A stretch of DNA of 64,000 nt from NCBI RefSeq assembly GCF_003286125.1, contig NZ_QMED01000020.1, forward strand, positions 1-64,000, written 5' to 3'. Shown piece after piece: positions 1 through 9,285 of the stretch. The position numbers were made by a program, and so were the translations under genes. This DNA comes from Algibacillus agarilyticus (lineage in GTDB: Bacteria > Pseudomonadota > Gammaproteobacteria > Enterobacterales > Alteromonadaceae). Positions within the stretch are counted from its first letter, which is position 1; each line of letters starts with the position of its first letter. Under the pieces are notes generated by a model that was not told the DNA's origin, ran no database searches, and was given only the letters and a program-made list of their open reading frames with translations.

Positions 1-83
1 TGGCTTTGCTTACATGGATGTAAGTACTTAGGTTTCGTCTGGAACGAGAAACCTGCCCCTAAACCCCGATCGCTTTGACTATA
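1..83 (+). repeat. MITE-like element, copy A (cut by window edge)
   Basis: This is the right-hand part of a short interspersed element found four times in the window. It shares with copies B and C the block from TTACATGGATGTAAGTACTT through CGATCGCTTTGACTATA. The outer end TATAGTCAAAGCG (read on the other strand) is the right terminal inverted repeat. The left half lies outside the window. Confidence 0.8.
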
Positions 84-297
84 TTCAATCACGATTTAGA
101 TGGATTTTTGCCTTGTTCTTGCGCTTTTGTATAAGGCAAGGTCCATACCCACGATGGCAGTGTCGTTGATTGCATGAACTTTATAAAAACAGACATCAAT
201 AGCTAATTCATTCTATTCGTATCTTAGGGCGTGTTTAGGTAAATCCCCTAATTTACATTAATAAATATTTTTTATAAAAAAGCTTGCATAATTGTTA

Positions 298-327
298 TTA
301 AAGTTTCAGAATTTACTGAAACTTTAA
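298..327. promoter_or_regulatory. Perfect inverted repeat, probable GbsR operator
   Basis: Two perfect 12-bp arms, TTAAAGTTTCAG and CTGAAACTTTAA, are separated by AATTTA and end 16 bases before the regulator start. A possible promoter (TTGCAT at 284-289, 17-bp spacer, CAGAAT at 307-312) would be overlapped by the repeat, so a bound dimer could block it. Autoregulation is inferred from position and symmetry. Confidence 0.6.
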
Positions 328-343
328 TATAGATCAAGCAAAT

Positions 344-883
344 ATGAAATTATCGAATAAAACTCAAAGCTTTGTGATGCATTTTGGCGAAATGGGAAGT
401 CGTTGGGGGTTCAATCGTACGGTTGGGCAAATGATTGCATTAATGGTAATTAATGAAAAAGCGCTCACGGCAGATGAAATTGCTGAATCACTTTCGATTA
501 GCCGTGGGAATGTCAGTATGGGTATTAAAGAATTACAGTCTTGGCGGTTAGTTAAAGTTGAGCATATACCAGGTGATCGTAAAGATTATTACACCACCGC
601 GGGTGATATGTGGCATATGGCTCGAACTGTATTTGAAGAGCGAATGAAGCGTGAAGTTGAACCCACCATGTCATTGTTACGCACACAATTAATGGATGAC
701 TCTGATGCACATCAAGATGAATACGCAATGAAGCAAATGCAAGAGATCTTAGAATTAATCGAAATGCTTACGCAATGGAGTGCCAGCTTAAATACATTAA
801 AACCTGAAACCTTACAATCGGTGATGAAACTCGGTGCAGGTGTAACAAAAATTTTAGATTTTAAAAATAAACTGACTAATTAA
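344..883 (+). CDS. GbsR/MarR-family transcriptional regulator
   Basis: This is a 179-residue winged-helix DNA-binding protein of the GbsR branch of the MarR superfamily. Residues about 20-100 carry the winged helix, with the recognition helix in the segment LSISRGNVSMGIKELQSW. The basic stretch PGDRKDYY looks like the wing, and the C-terminal helices would form the dimer interface. It is followed by the two cytochrome bd genes on the same strand, and a 12-bp inverted repeat lies just upstream, so it probably controls itself and the oxidase. GbsR relatives sense choline or betaine in Bacillus, but many proteobacterial members beside respiratory genes have no known ligand, so none is assigned here. 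Confidence 0.85.
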   Translation: MKLSNKTQSFVMHFGEMGSRWGFNRTVGQMIALMVINEKALTADEIAESLSISRGNVSMGIKELQSWRLVKVEHIPGDRKDYYTTAGDMWHMARTVFEERMKREVEPTMSLLRTQLMDDSDAHQDEYAMKQMQEILELIEMLTQWSASLNTLKPETLQSVMKLGAGVTKILDFKNKLTN

Positions 884-906
884 CGTTTATTAAAAATAAA
901 CGTTAA
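880..906 (+). other. Intercistronic hairpin between gbsR-like gene and cydA
   Basis: Perfect 12-bp arms TTAACGTTTATT and AATAAACGTTAA are separated by AAA. The left arm contains the regulator's stop codon. There is no following T-run, so it is unlikely to be a simple terminator. It could be an mRNA-stability or partial attenuation element that sets oxidase output relative to regulator. Confidence 0.5.
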
Positions 907-944
907 TGGTTATTTAATACAACTTAATGCAATAGGTGGCAAGT

Positions 945-2324
945 ATGTTAGATACCTTAATGCTCTCTCGTATCCAATTTGCAACGAATATCAGTTTTCA
1001 TATTTTATTTCCGAGCATAACCATCGCGTTATGTTGGTTTCTCGTTTATTTCAAAGTTCGTTTTGATATTTCAGGTCATCCGGTCTGGATGCGTGCATAC
1101 CGCTTTTGGGTAAAGGTGTTCGCCCTGACGTTTGCACTGGGGGTCGTTAGTGGTATTACGATGTCTTTTCAGTTTGGCACTAACTGGCCTGGTTTTATGG
1201 AAAAAGTAGGCAATATAGCGGGGCCTTTATTAGGTTATGAGGTGCTGACCGCCTTCTTTTTAGAAGCGACATTTTTAGGCATCATGCTTTTTGGCTTAAA
1301 ACGCGTATCAAGTAAAGTGCACACGTTTGCGACATTAGCGGTGGCTATTGGCACGAGTTTATCGGCTTTTTGGATACTCGCGCTTAATTCTTGGATGCAT
1401 ACCCCTGCCGGGTTTGAAATGCGCGAGGGTGTTGCGTTTCCGTTAGATTGGTTTGCTATTATATTTAATCCTTCGTTTCCGTATCGCTTCTTACATGTTG
1501 TTATTGCATCGGGTCTAACCGCATCATTTTTTATTATGGGTGTATCGGCGTATCGATTACTTAAAGGTGATATTAAGCTCGCCCCCAAAGTCACCTTAAA
1601 AACCGCCTTAATTGTCGCGGCAATTTTAGCGCCAATACAAGCGGTTGTCGGAGATATGCACGGTTTAAATACGTTAACACATCAACCGGCAAAAATTGCC
1701 GCTATTGAAGGCGTGTGGCATACCGAAAAAGGAGCGCCTTTGCTTTTATTTGCGATTCCGGATGCTGAAAATAAAACCAACCATTTTGAAGTGGGTATTC
1801 CTAATTTAGCCAGTTTAATACTGACGCATGATCTTAAAGGTGAAATTAAAGGGATTAATGAATTCGGAGAAAATGCGCCGCCAGTTGCCCCTATATTTTG
1901 GAGTTTTAGAATAATGCTGGCGACGGGCTTATTAATGCTATTTTCAGCTTGGATAGGTTGTTATCAACTATTCAAAAAAGGAGCAGTAAAACCGTTTATG
2001 TTGAAGCTGTTTGTTGGGATGACTTTTGCCGGTTGGATTGCGGTATTAGCAGGGTGGTACGTAACTGAAATTGGGCGTCAGCCTTACTTAGTTTATGGCG
2101 TATTAAAAACAGCGGAGGCGGTTACAACCATAGCGCGTGATCATGTCGCAATATCGTTAGCGCTGTATTTATTGGTGTACGGTTTTTTGATTGTGGCTTA
2201 CTTGCACACACTGTTTGTGATGGCCGGTCGCGCGATAAAAGTAGATGAATTTGAAACTCATGATCCACAAGCCGATGGTAATTTAACACACGTGAATAAT
2301 ATAGAAGAGGGAATAAAATTATGA
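945..2324 (+). CDS. cydA: Cytochrome bd-type quinol oxidase subunit I (CioA/CydA)
   Basis: This is the haem-bearing subunit of the inner-membrane bd oxidase, which oxidises quinol and reduces oxygen to water. I chose ATG 945 over an in-frame GTG at 936 because AGGTGG at 934-939 is well spaced from it and it puts the haem ligand at His19, as in E. coli CydA. Residues 9-19 (RIQFATNISFH), the TNWPGF segment, a RIM motif carrying the likely haem b Met, and the GRQPYLVYGVLKTAEAV stretch are family hallmarks. At 459 residues it has the short Q-loop of the cyanide-insensitive (Cio) group, and the GRQP-plus-VYG context also matches CioA better than CydA. It overlaps the next gene by 4 bases. Confidence 0.93.
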   Translation: MLDTLMLSRIQFATNISFHILFPSITIALCWFLVYFKVRFDISGHPVWMRAYRFWVKVFALTFALGVVSGITMSFQFGTNWPGFMEKVGNIAGPLLGYEVLTAFFLEATFLGIMLFGLKRVSSKVHTFATLAVAIGTSLSAFWILALNSWMHTPAGFEMREGVAFPLDWFAIIFNPSFPYRFLHVVIASGLTASFFIMGVSAYRLLKGDIKLAPKVTLKTALIVAAILAPIQAVVGDMHGLNTLTHQPAKIAAIEGVWHTEKGAPLLLFAIPDAENKTNHFEVGIPNLASLILTHDLKGEIKGINEFGENAPPVAPIFWSFRIMLATGLLMLFSAWIGCYQLFKKGAVKPFMLKLFVGMTFAGWIAVLAGWYVTEIGRQPYLVYGVLKTAEAVTTIARDHVAISLALYLLVYGFLIVAYLHTLFVMAGRAIKVDEFETHDPQADGNLTHVNNIEEGIKL

Positions 2325-3322
2325 TCAGTTATGACTTATTACCCGCCGTGTTTGCGGGGTTAACTGCATTTTCTGTTTTAATGTACGCCATTTTAGATGG
2401 TTATGATTTAGGTGTTGGTATTTTATTACCGATGGATCAAGATGAAGCAACACGAGATAAAATGATTGCATCTATTGGCCCTTTTTGGGATGCGAATGAA
2501 ACTTGGCTGGTATTGGCAGTCGGATTATTACTGATTGCTTTTCCCGCGGCACACAGTGTTATTTTATTTGAATTATATTTACCAGCGGCAATTTTATTGA
2601 TCGGTTTAATTATGCGTGGTGTCGCATTTGATTTTAGAGCAAAAGCGGCTATCGATTATAAGAGAAATTGGGATCGATTGTTTAAATCGGGTTCAGTCAT
2701 CAGCAGTTTTATGCAAGGTTATATGTTAGGCATGTATATAACCGGTTTTGACAACAGCTTTGCAGGCTATTTATTTTCGGTGCTCACCGGGATTGGGGTT
2801 ATTGCGGCCTACGGTTTTATTGGTGCGGCTTGGCTGGTGATGAAAACAGAAGGGGAATTACAAAAATTTGCGATAAAGACGACTCAAATAATGGCTCGTT
2901 TGGCTTTTTTGAATGTGATTCTAATTTCTGTCGTTAACGTGTATGTAAATCCCCGTGTATTTGATAAATGGTTTGAATTTCCGCTTGTGATGTTTGTGTT
3001 ATTTATACCGATAACGTGTGTGGTTTTATTTATTGCGCTTGAGATTATTATCAAACGTTTACCTAAACCACATGATCGACATTGTTGGTTGCCCTTTGTG
3101 TTAGCGGTTGGCATTTTTATACTGTGTTTTAGCGCGCTCGCTTTTAGTTTTTATCCTTATATCGTACCTAATCAATTAACAATTTGGCAAGCAGCGAGTG
3201 CACCTGAATCTCTAAACTTTATATTTAACGGAGCCGTTATCGTGATACCCGTTATTTTGGCTTATACCTTTTACGCTTACCGTGTTTTCAACGGCAAGGT
3301 ATCAGATTTGAAATATCATTAA
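2321..3322 (+). CDS. cydB: Cytochrome bd-type quinol oxidase subunit II (CioB/CydB)
   Basis: This 333-residue, multi-helix membrane protein is the structural partner of subunit I. Its N-terminal region YAILDGYDLGVGILLP and the GPFWDANETWLV segment at about residues 51-62 are the recognisable CydB signatures. Its start overlaps the stop of subunit I (ATGA), a coupled arrangement that fits 1:1 assembly. GAGGG lies 9 bases upstream of the ATG. No CydX-like small membrane peptide follows, which is usual for Cio-type oxidases. Expression is probably set by the GbsR-like regulator upstream. I am sure of the family; the Cio versus Cyd subgroup is a strong inference from subunit I. Confidence 0.93.
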   Translation: MISYDLLPAVFAGLTAFSVLMYAILDGYDLGVGILLPMDQDEATRDKMIASIGPFWDANETWLVLAVGLLLIAFPAAHSVILFELYLPAAILLIGLIMRGVAFDFRAKAAIDYKRNWDRLFKSGSVISSFMQGYMLGMYITGFDNSFAGYLFSVLTGIGVIAAYGFIGAAWLVMKTEGELQKFAIKTTQIMARLAFLNVILISVVNVYVNPRVFDKWFEFPLVMFVLFIPITCVVLFIALEIIIKRLPKPHDRHCWLPFVLAVGIFILCFSALAFSFYPYIVPNQLTIWQAASAPESLNFIFNGAVIVIPVILAYTFYAYRVFNGKVSDLKYH

Positions 3323-3928
3323 TAATGACATAAACAGAATACATATAACGATCACCTTATTCATTCTCCCAGTTTATAGGGATACCACATTCATTGTCCG
3401 CCACAAGAGAAAATGTATTATCGGTTTGAAATTGATCCCGATTTGATCCCAGATGATGCATTAGATCATCACGTTAAGCGAGGTGGTGAATATTTTTCAC
3501 CTTTATATGGTGGCATATGCTTCATGCGGTATAGCCGAGCATAACAATATTGAGTTTAAAAACGGCCATTAAAGACAATACTAATTTTGGGTTTTATTCG
3601 TGAGTTTGGAGTGAACTTATATTTAAAAATTTTCATTATTCGTTATTAAAATTAAGAAATCACGATTTGAAAAGTTAATTAAAGTGAGAAAATAAATCAA
3701 TAATAATAGGTTGTATTATATAAATTACATTTACTAGTAAAATTATTGTGTTATATTTAAATTTATAGTTGATGCAATGAAGTCGTTTTTAAGATGTGTT
3801 ATGATTCGTTTTGATATTAATTGTTCTTTGTTAACATGTTAATGTATTCGATTGGGGCGCTACACTGTAACGAACTATCACTTCTCATCGTAACTTCGAT
3901 ATAAATTAAAATAACAGAGTATTTTGTA
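3323..3928. other. Intergenic region before the sulfatase operon
   Basis: This is about 600 AT-rich bases with no recognisable gene. The only notable content is a small open frame at 3413-3544 (43 codons, starting MYYRFEIDPDLIPDDA). It has no clear ribosome-binding site or known domain and could be a gene remnant. The rest would hold the sulfatase promoter. I saw no convincing terminator directly after cydB. Confidence 0.4.
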
Positions 3929-5611
3929 ATGAGATTTAATTTTAAGAAAAATTCATTTAAAACCATTTTAGTTATGTTTTTTGTTGTAAGTTGTAATACG
4001 GGGTGTAATTCAGGAGGTTATCGTTCAGGTGAATATCTCCCATCTATGTTAATGGATGATGTTCAAGTCGACAAAAATGTATACAAAACGCCTAATGTTG
4101 TTGTGATTTTAGCTGATGATATTGGTGTTGGTGATATTAGTTATTACACCGATAGATTTATGGATAAATCAGCTGTTGTTAGAACACCCAACTTAGATCA
4201 ATTAGCAGCAGACGGTGTTTGGTTTAATGATGCCCATTCGGCAACGGCTTTGTGTGCACCAACACGATATGCGGTAATGAGTGGTAACAATAATTATCGT
4301 TCATATGCGCCATGGGGTGTGTGGGGGGCATTTAAACCTAATGCTATCTCGAGATCTGAATTAACGTTAGGTCGAGTGGCTAAGCGTGCGGGCTATAAAA
4401 CAGGTTTTGTTGGTAAATGGCATTTAGGCGGCGATTTTAAATTAAAAAATCGTGACAAAATTTATCGGGGTGACGACCGAGGCCTGTTAAATCAAGTTGA
4501 TTTAACTCATGTCGCTGGAGGCGGTCCGGCTGATATGGGGTTTGAGTATAGCTTTATGTTGCCAGCGGGGATCCAAGGTCCTACGTATCTAGCTTATGAA
4601 AATGAAAAATGGTATCCGTTAACCGCTGATTCTAGCATTGTACATATTAATGAAAATAACGTTCTTGACCCTCGCATCATTTCAGACAAAGGACCTGGAA
4701 TGGGTGACTCGCATTGGGATACTAAAAATATTGGTCACGTTATCTCTCAAAAGGCTGTCGATTTTGTTAATCAACAAACAACCAATAAGCCTTTCTTACT
4801 TTATTATGCCAGCCCAATGGCGCATAGACCCCATATTCCGCCTGCCACGTTTGATGGTGTTGCAGTTGCCGGTGCAGCCCCAAGTGCGCATTTAGACATG
4901 GTGGTTGAGCTTGATTTACAAGTTGCCCGAATTATTAACGCATTAAAAGATCAAGGCGTGTATGACAATACTTTGATCATTTTTACTTCTGACAATGGCG
5001 GCTTAGCTAATGTACCCGCAAGTTTAAAAGCGGGTCATAAACAAAGTGGCATATACCGTGGCGGTAAAAATGCAGCCCATGAAGGCGGACATCGTGTGCC
5101 TTTTATTGCGGTATGGCCTAATCATATTCCATCTGGGCAATTTAAAAACGAATCCATCATGGTACAAGATATTTTAGCTACCGTGGCCGCGGTTAGTGGC
5201 AAGCCCTTACAAGACAATGAAGGTTTAGACAGTAATGATCTCTTACCGTTATTAGCTAATCAAGTAACTAATCAAATAACAACAACAGCCTATCACCCTC
5301 GCGAGTTTTTAATGTTACAAGCGGGTAGTCGTACCGAAGTTATTTTTGTTAAAAACGGCTGGAAATTGATTATTGATACGGATCACAAACTCACAAAATT
5401 TGAACCTACGGCTTTATTCAACCTGAACACAAATGTTGTCGAAGATGAAAAATTTAATTTGTTATTAAGTCAGCCGCAAAAAGTAGACGCGATGCTCGCT
5501 GAGTATTTAACAATTCGTAATAGTGGCATACCCACCGTTAAACGCGCGTTGAACCCAATGGACAATTTACAAAATAATTCAGAAAGTAATTCACAAAAAA
5601 ATGAAGTATAA
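3929..5611 (+). CDS. Secreted sulfatase 1 (Cys-type, formylglycine-dependent)
   Basis: This S1-family sulfatase probably removes sulfate esters from algal polysaccharide at the cell surface or in the periplasm. The N-terminus has a basic stretch, a hydrophobic core and cysteines near residues 22 and 26, suggesting a lipoprotein. VVILADDIGVGD (about 53-64) supplies the metal-binding Asp pair. Cys109 in LCAPTR is the C-x-P-x-R residue converted to formylglycine. GKWHLGG and FTSDNGG carry further active-site residues. It is first of three sulfatases in an operon and overlaps the second by 11 bases. No formylglycine maturase is encoded here, so one must lie elsewhere. The substrate is not decidable from sequence; agaran or carrageenan fits the neighbourhood. 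Confidence 0.9.
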   Translation: MRFNFKKNSFKTILVMFFVVSCNTGCNSGGYRSGEYLPSMLMDDVQVDKNVYKTPNVVVILADDIGVGDISYYTDRFMDKSAVVRTPNLDQLAADGVWFNDAHSATALCAPTRYAVMSGNNNYRSYAPWGVWGAFKPNAISRSELTLGRVAKRAGYKTGFVGKWHLGGDFKLKNRDKIYRGDDRGLLNQVDLTHVAGGGPADMGFEYSFMLPAGIQGPTYLAYENEKWYPLTADSSIVHINENNVLDPRIISDKGPGMGDSHWDTKNIGHVISQKAVDFVNQQTTNKPFLLYYASPMAHRPHIPPATFDGVAVAGAAPSAHLDMVVELDLQVARIINALKDQGVYDNTLIIFTSDNGGLANVPASLKAGHKQSGIYRGGKNAAHEGGHRVPFIAVWPNHIPSGQFKNESIMVQDILATVAAVSGKPLQDNEGLDSNDLLPLLANQVTNQITTTAYHPREFLMLQAGSRTEVIFVKNGWKLIIDTDHKLTKFEPTALFNLNTNVVEDEKFNLLLSQPQKVDAMLAEYLTIRNSGIPTVKRALNPMDNLQNNSESNSQKNEV

Positions 5612-7619
5612 AATGAAGCTGTTATTAAAAAAACAAAAAATGCTAATACCTTTGTTGACGGGATTGCTACTGTTTTCAGGTTGTAAATTAGCAAATCAAA
5701 CAACTGAATTATTAACTGAATACACAAGTGGATCTGAACATACGGCACAAAAAAATAAGTTACCCACGGCGACTAAACCAACAAAAAAGCCAAATATCGT
5801 GATGGTGGTAACAGATGATCAAGGTTATGGTGATATCGGTTTTAACGCGAACCCGATTGTGCAAACGCCCAATTTGGATGCCTTAGCACAAGTTTCTACG
5901 CGGTTAACTAATTTTCATGTTGATCCAACCTGTTCGCCGACTCGTGCAGCTTTGTTAACAGGTAAACATTCATTAAAAGCTGGGGTTTGGCATACCATTT
6001 TAGGTCGATACATGTTGGGGCCAGAACATAAAACGCTGGCAGAGTATTTATCCGAGGCCGGCTACCACACGGGTATTTTTGGTAAATGGCATTTAGGTGA
6101 TAATTATCCATACCGCCCTCAAGATCAAGGCTTCGATAATGTGGTGATCCATGGAGGTGGCGGAGTTGGTCAAACGCCTGATTATTGGGGTAATACCCAG
6201 TTTAATGACACCTATTACCGTAATGGAGAGCCTGAAAAATTTTCTGATTATGCGACAAAAGTTTGGTTTGATGAAGCCATTGAACACATAAAAGAGCAGG
6301 GCGATACACCGCATCTAACGTATATTGCGCTAAATGCACCACATGGCCCTTATCGTGCGCCAAAAAATTATATTAAACCCTATGAAGACCGCGGGATCAC
6401 AGGCGAGCTTGCGCGTTTTTATGCCATGATCACTTATATTGATGATCAAGTCGCAAGGTTAAGAGCAGAAATTGATAAATTAGGTCAAACAGATAATACG
6501 ATCTTTATCTTTATGACCGATAACGGGAGTTCATATCGCTCAAGTTATCACGGTAAATTAACCCCCGATACGCAAGGCTTAAGAGATCAATACCCGACTT
6601 GGCAACCTAATGCAGGTCTAAGCGGCTTTAAAGGTGATATTTTGGAAGGTGGTCATAAAGTGCCTTTTGTTATTTCTTACCCCGATGGTCAGTTACAGTC
6701 CGGCGCGCTTAATGCATTAAGTGCTCACTACGATTTATTACCCACACTATTAGAGCTTGCTGATATTAAAATTAATGAGCCGAATCTTGATGGTAAAAGT
6801 TTAGTTAAATTGTTAAAGCAAGGCAAAGACAATTCATTAAATACGCGTGATGTGTTTATTACGAATCAACGTGTTTTTGACCCAAGTGTCGATCGTCCAA
6901 CGGTATTGGCACATAATCATTGGCGTTACTTACGATATAACCAAAACACCAAAGCTTTATTTAATATTAACGTTGATCCAGCACAAAAACACAATGTGAT
7001 AGCCGATTACCCGCGAGTCGCTGAATACATGGAAGCTAAAATACAGAATTGGTTTAGTGATTTAGCCGCTAAAGGTTTTAAAGATCGGTATATCCATGTT
7101 GGTAATGCGGCTGAACACACGGTTAGACTTAATGCAATGGATTGGATGGAAGTACCCAATGGTCAAGCGGTGCCTTGGTTTATAGGACATCAAGCGGCTG
7201 CAGATGAATATGATTATGTCCATTGGTTAACAGAAGAAGATAAATATAAAGCCTTGCCTTGGTATATCAATGTTGAACAAGCGGGTATATACCAAATTAA
7301 ACCTTATTTTCATGATAAACCCGCGGCGACTCCTATTTTAAAAAAATACTGTGTGGTGCAAATTAATGAGCGCAAGGTTATTGGCAAAGTGTATGGCCGG
7401 GCTTCGCATTGTGAGGTGAATATAGACCTTAAGTTAGGTCAACAAAAAATAACCGCGTGGTTTACTGATACACCTGAAGCTAAACGTAATATTAATAATA
7501 AAACTCAAACAAAAAATAAAGCGGCATTTTATGTTTATTTAACACCGCAATTTGAGCTTGTACCCATCAAAGATAAAACCAGCCTAATGACCATTTTAAC
7601 AAATGAAGAGAAAATATAA
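5601..7619 (+). CDS. Secreted sulfatase 2 (Cys-type), long C-terminal extension
   Basis: This 672-residue lipoprotein sulfatase has the lipobox LFSGC at about residues 24-28. VVTDDQGYGDIGF provides metal ligands, Cys111 in CSPTRAALLTG is the formylglycine site, and GKWHLGDNYPYRPQDQGFD, NAPHGPY and MTDNGS are further family motifs. The last 130 or so residues, from about VRLNAMDWMEVPNG on, extend beyond the usual fold and may bind substrate. The start overlaps the previous gene by 11 bases; in-frame ATGs at 5613 and 5640 are alternatives. It is only distantly similar to its two neighbours, so the three probably attack different sulfate positions. It ends by overlapping the next ATG by one base. 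Confidence 0.9.
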   Translation: MKYKMKLLLKKQKMLIPLLTGLLLFSGCKLANQTTELLTEYTSGSEHTAQKNKLPTATKPTKKPNIVMVVTDDQGYGDIGFNANPIVQTPNLDALAQVSTRLTNFHVDPTCSPTRAALLTGKHSLKAGVWHTILGRYMLGPEHKTLAEYLSEAGYHTGIFGKWHLGDNYPYRPQDQGFDNVVIHGGGGVGQTPDYWGNTQFNDTYYRNGEPEKFSDYATKVWFDEAIEHIKEQGDTPHLTYIALNAPHGPYRAPKNYIKPYEDRGITGELARFYAMITYIDDQVARLRAEIDKLGQTDNTIFIFMTDNGSSYRSSYHGKLTPDTQGLRDQYPTWQPNAGLSGFKGDILEGGHKVPFVISYPDGQLQSGALNALSAHYDLLPTLLELADIKINEPNLDGKSLVKLLKQGKDNSLNTRDVFITNQRVFDPSVDRPTVLAHNHWRYLRYNQNTKALFNINVDPAQKHNVIADYPRVAEYMEAKIQNWFSDLAAKGFKDRYIHVGNAAEHTVRLNAMDWMEVPNGQAVPWFIGHQAAADEYDYVHWLTEEDKYKALPWYINVEQAGIYQIKPYFHDKPAATPILKKYCVVQINERKVIGKVYGRASHCEVNIDLKLGQQKITAWFTDTPEAKRNINNKTQTKNKAAFYVYLTPQFELVPIKDKTSLMTILTNEEKI

Positions 7620-9178
7620 TGATCCTAAAAAATCGAAAAAGCATTACATTATTTGCGGCTACTGCCGTTGCACTCAGTTTAACGGCTTGTAGTTATTTAC
7701 AAGAAAAAACAACAATGACCCCGTCAGCAAAAAAACCAAACGTCGTTGTTTTTTATGTTGATGATTTAGGTTATGGCGATTTAAGCTCGTATGGCGCAAA
7801 AGGCGTTAAAACGCCCAACGTAGATGCGTTGGCCGCTAATGGAATTCGGTTTACCGATGCGCATAGTTCGTCTGCGACGTGCACGCCATCAAGATATTCA
7901 TTATTAACGGGCGAATATGCGTTTAGAAATAATGCCGCTGTGCTTAAAGGCGATGCAGCGATGATTATTAAGCCCAATAAGCCTACGTTACCTAAAATGC
8001 TAAAAAAAGTAGGGTATAAAACAGCGGTTGTTGGAAAATGGCACTTGGGATTAGGTGATGGTATTACGCCAATAGATTGGAATAAAGCGATTAAACCGGG
8101 TCCATTAGAAATTGGTTTTGATTATAGCTTTTTATTACCGGCGACAGGTGATCGAGTTCCAACCGTTTATTTAGAGAATCACCATGTAATAAACCTTGAT
8201 AAGTCTGATCCTTTGTATATTAACTACGATAAAAAAATAGGTGATCGACCAACCGGGTATGAAAATCCAGAGTTAGAACGACAATCAGCTGATCATCAAC
8301 ATAATAAAACCTTGATCAACGGTATTGGACGTATCGGTTGGATGCAAGGTGGAAAGTCGGCAGAATGGAAAGATGAAGATTTTTATACTGTGTTCACTAA
8401 TAAAGCGAATGAATTTATTGAGCAAAACCAAGCCGATCCGTTCTTCTTATTCTTTTCATTTCACGACATTCACGTACCGCGATTACCACATGACAAATTT
8501 AAAGGTCAAAGTGAAATGGGTGTAAGAGGGGATGCCATTGTTCAAATGGATTGGATTACAGGACAAGTAACAAAACAGCTCGAAAAATTAGGTTTGCTAG
8601 ATAATACTCTTATTATTTTTACCAGTGATAATGGACCTGTTTTAAATGATGGCTATGACGATCAAGCAGAAGAATTACTTGGCGATCATAAGCCTGCTGG
8701 GATATACCGAGGCGGAAAATACAGTGCATTTGAAGCGGGTACACGAGTACCGACCATTGTGCATTTTCCTGCAAAAGTTGAACCGGGTGTCAGTGATGAA
8801 TTAGTGAGTCAAATTGATGTTTACGCATCGATCGCTGAATTAGTGGGTGTAAAACTTGACGATAGAGAAGCGGTTGATAGCCAAAACTATTTATCAGCTT
8901 TAACGGATGCTAGTGCTAAAGGCCGATCGGTATTAATTGAAGAGTCTTATACGTTATCTATCCGTGACGGTGATTGGAAATATATTAGACCGAGCAACAA
9001 AAAAGCAGAATGGGTTACAAACGATAAAAAGATAGAAAGTGGTTTAGCACCAGTACCCCAGCTCTATAATTTAGCCGCTGATCCAAGCGAATTGACTAAT
9101 TTAGCGGCTAAAAATCCGCAAAAATCCGCGCAAATGGATGCACAGTTACAAGCGTTAATAAACAAGCAAACACGCTAG
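7619..9178 (+). CDS. Secreted sulfatase 3 (Cys-type)
   Basis: This 519-residue sulfatase has a lipoprotein signal ending in the lipobox SLTAC (about residues 20-24). FYVDDLGYGDLSSYG is the metal-binding N-terminal motif, Cys88 in CTPSRYSLLTG is the formylglycine site, and GKWHLGLGDG, FHDIHVP and FTSDNGPV follow in the usual order. Of the three it most resembles sulfatase 1: both have a single catalytic domain and the GIYRGGK segment near the C-terminus. The start codon overlaps the stop of sulfatase 2 (ATAATG), showing translational coupling. A rho-independent terminator lies 46 bases past the stop, closing the operon. Substrate is unknown; a sulfated galactan is the natural guess given the agarases. 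Confidence 0.9.
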   Translation: MILKNRKSITLFAATAVALSLTACSYLQEKTTMTPSAKKPNVVVFYVDDLGYGDLSSYGAKGVKTPNVDALAANGIRFTDAHSSSATCTPSRYSLLTGEYAFRNNAAVLKGDAAMIIKPNKPTLPKMLKKVGYKTAVVGKWHLGLGDGITPIDWNKAIKPGPLEIGFDYSFLLPATGDRVPTVYLENHHVINLDKSDPLYINYDKKIGDRPTGYENPELERQSADHQHNKTLINGIGRIGWMQGGKSAEWKDEDFYTVFTNKANEFIEQNQADPFFLFFSFHDIHVPRLPHDKFKGQSEMGVRGDAIVQMDWITGQVTKQLEKLGLLDNTLIIFTSDNGPVLNDGYDDQAEELLGDHKPAGIYRGGKYSAFEAGTRVPTIVHFPAKVEPGVSDELVSQIDVYASIAELVGVKLDDREAVDSQNYLSALTDASAKGRSVLIEESYTLSIRDGDWKYIRPSNKKAEWVTNDKKIESGLAPVPQLYNLAADPSELTNLAAKNPQKSAQMDAQLQALINKQTR

Positions 9179-9224
9179 TCAATTAAAAAGAAAAATTGAT
9201 TAACCTGAGTTGATTGAAAACATT

Positions 9225-9252
9225 TTAAGGCATGCTTTGGCATGCCTTTTTC
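9225..9252 (+). terminator. Rho-independent terminator of the sulfatase operon
   Basis: A perfect 9-bp stem (AAGGCATGC / GCATGCCTT) with loop TTTG is followed by TTT on the plus strand. It lies between the converging sulfatase operon and the minus-strand Tat-protein gene. Confidence 0.85.
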
Positions 9253-9285
9253 GTTTAATCGACATAACTTAAATTATAAAAGTTG

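Noticed and set aside
1235-1594. 119-residue minus-strand frame inside cydA
   Set aside because: Antisense to a strongly conserved membrane gene with no independent start signals.
3413-3544. 43-codon frame starting MYYRFEIDPD, possible small gene
   Set aside because: No clear ribosome-binding site, no signal or membrane helix, and it does not resemble CydX; mentioned only as intergenic content.
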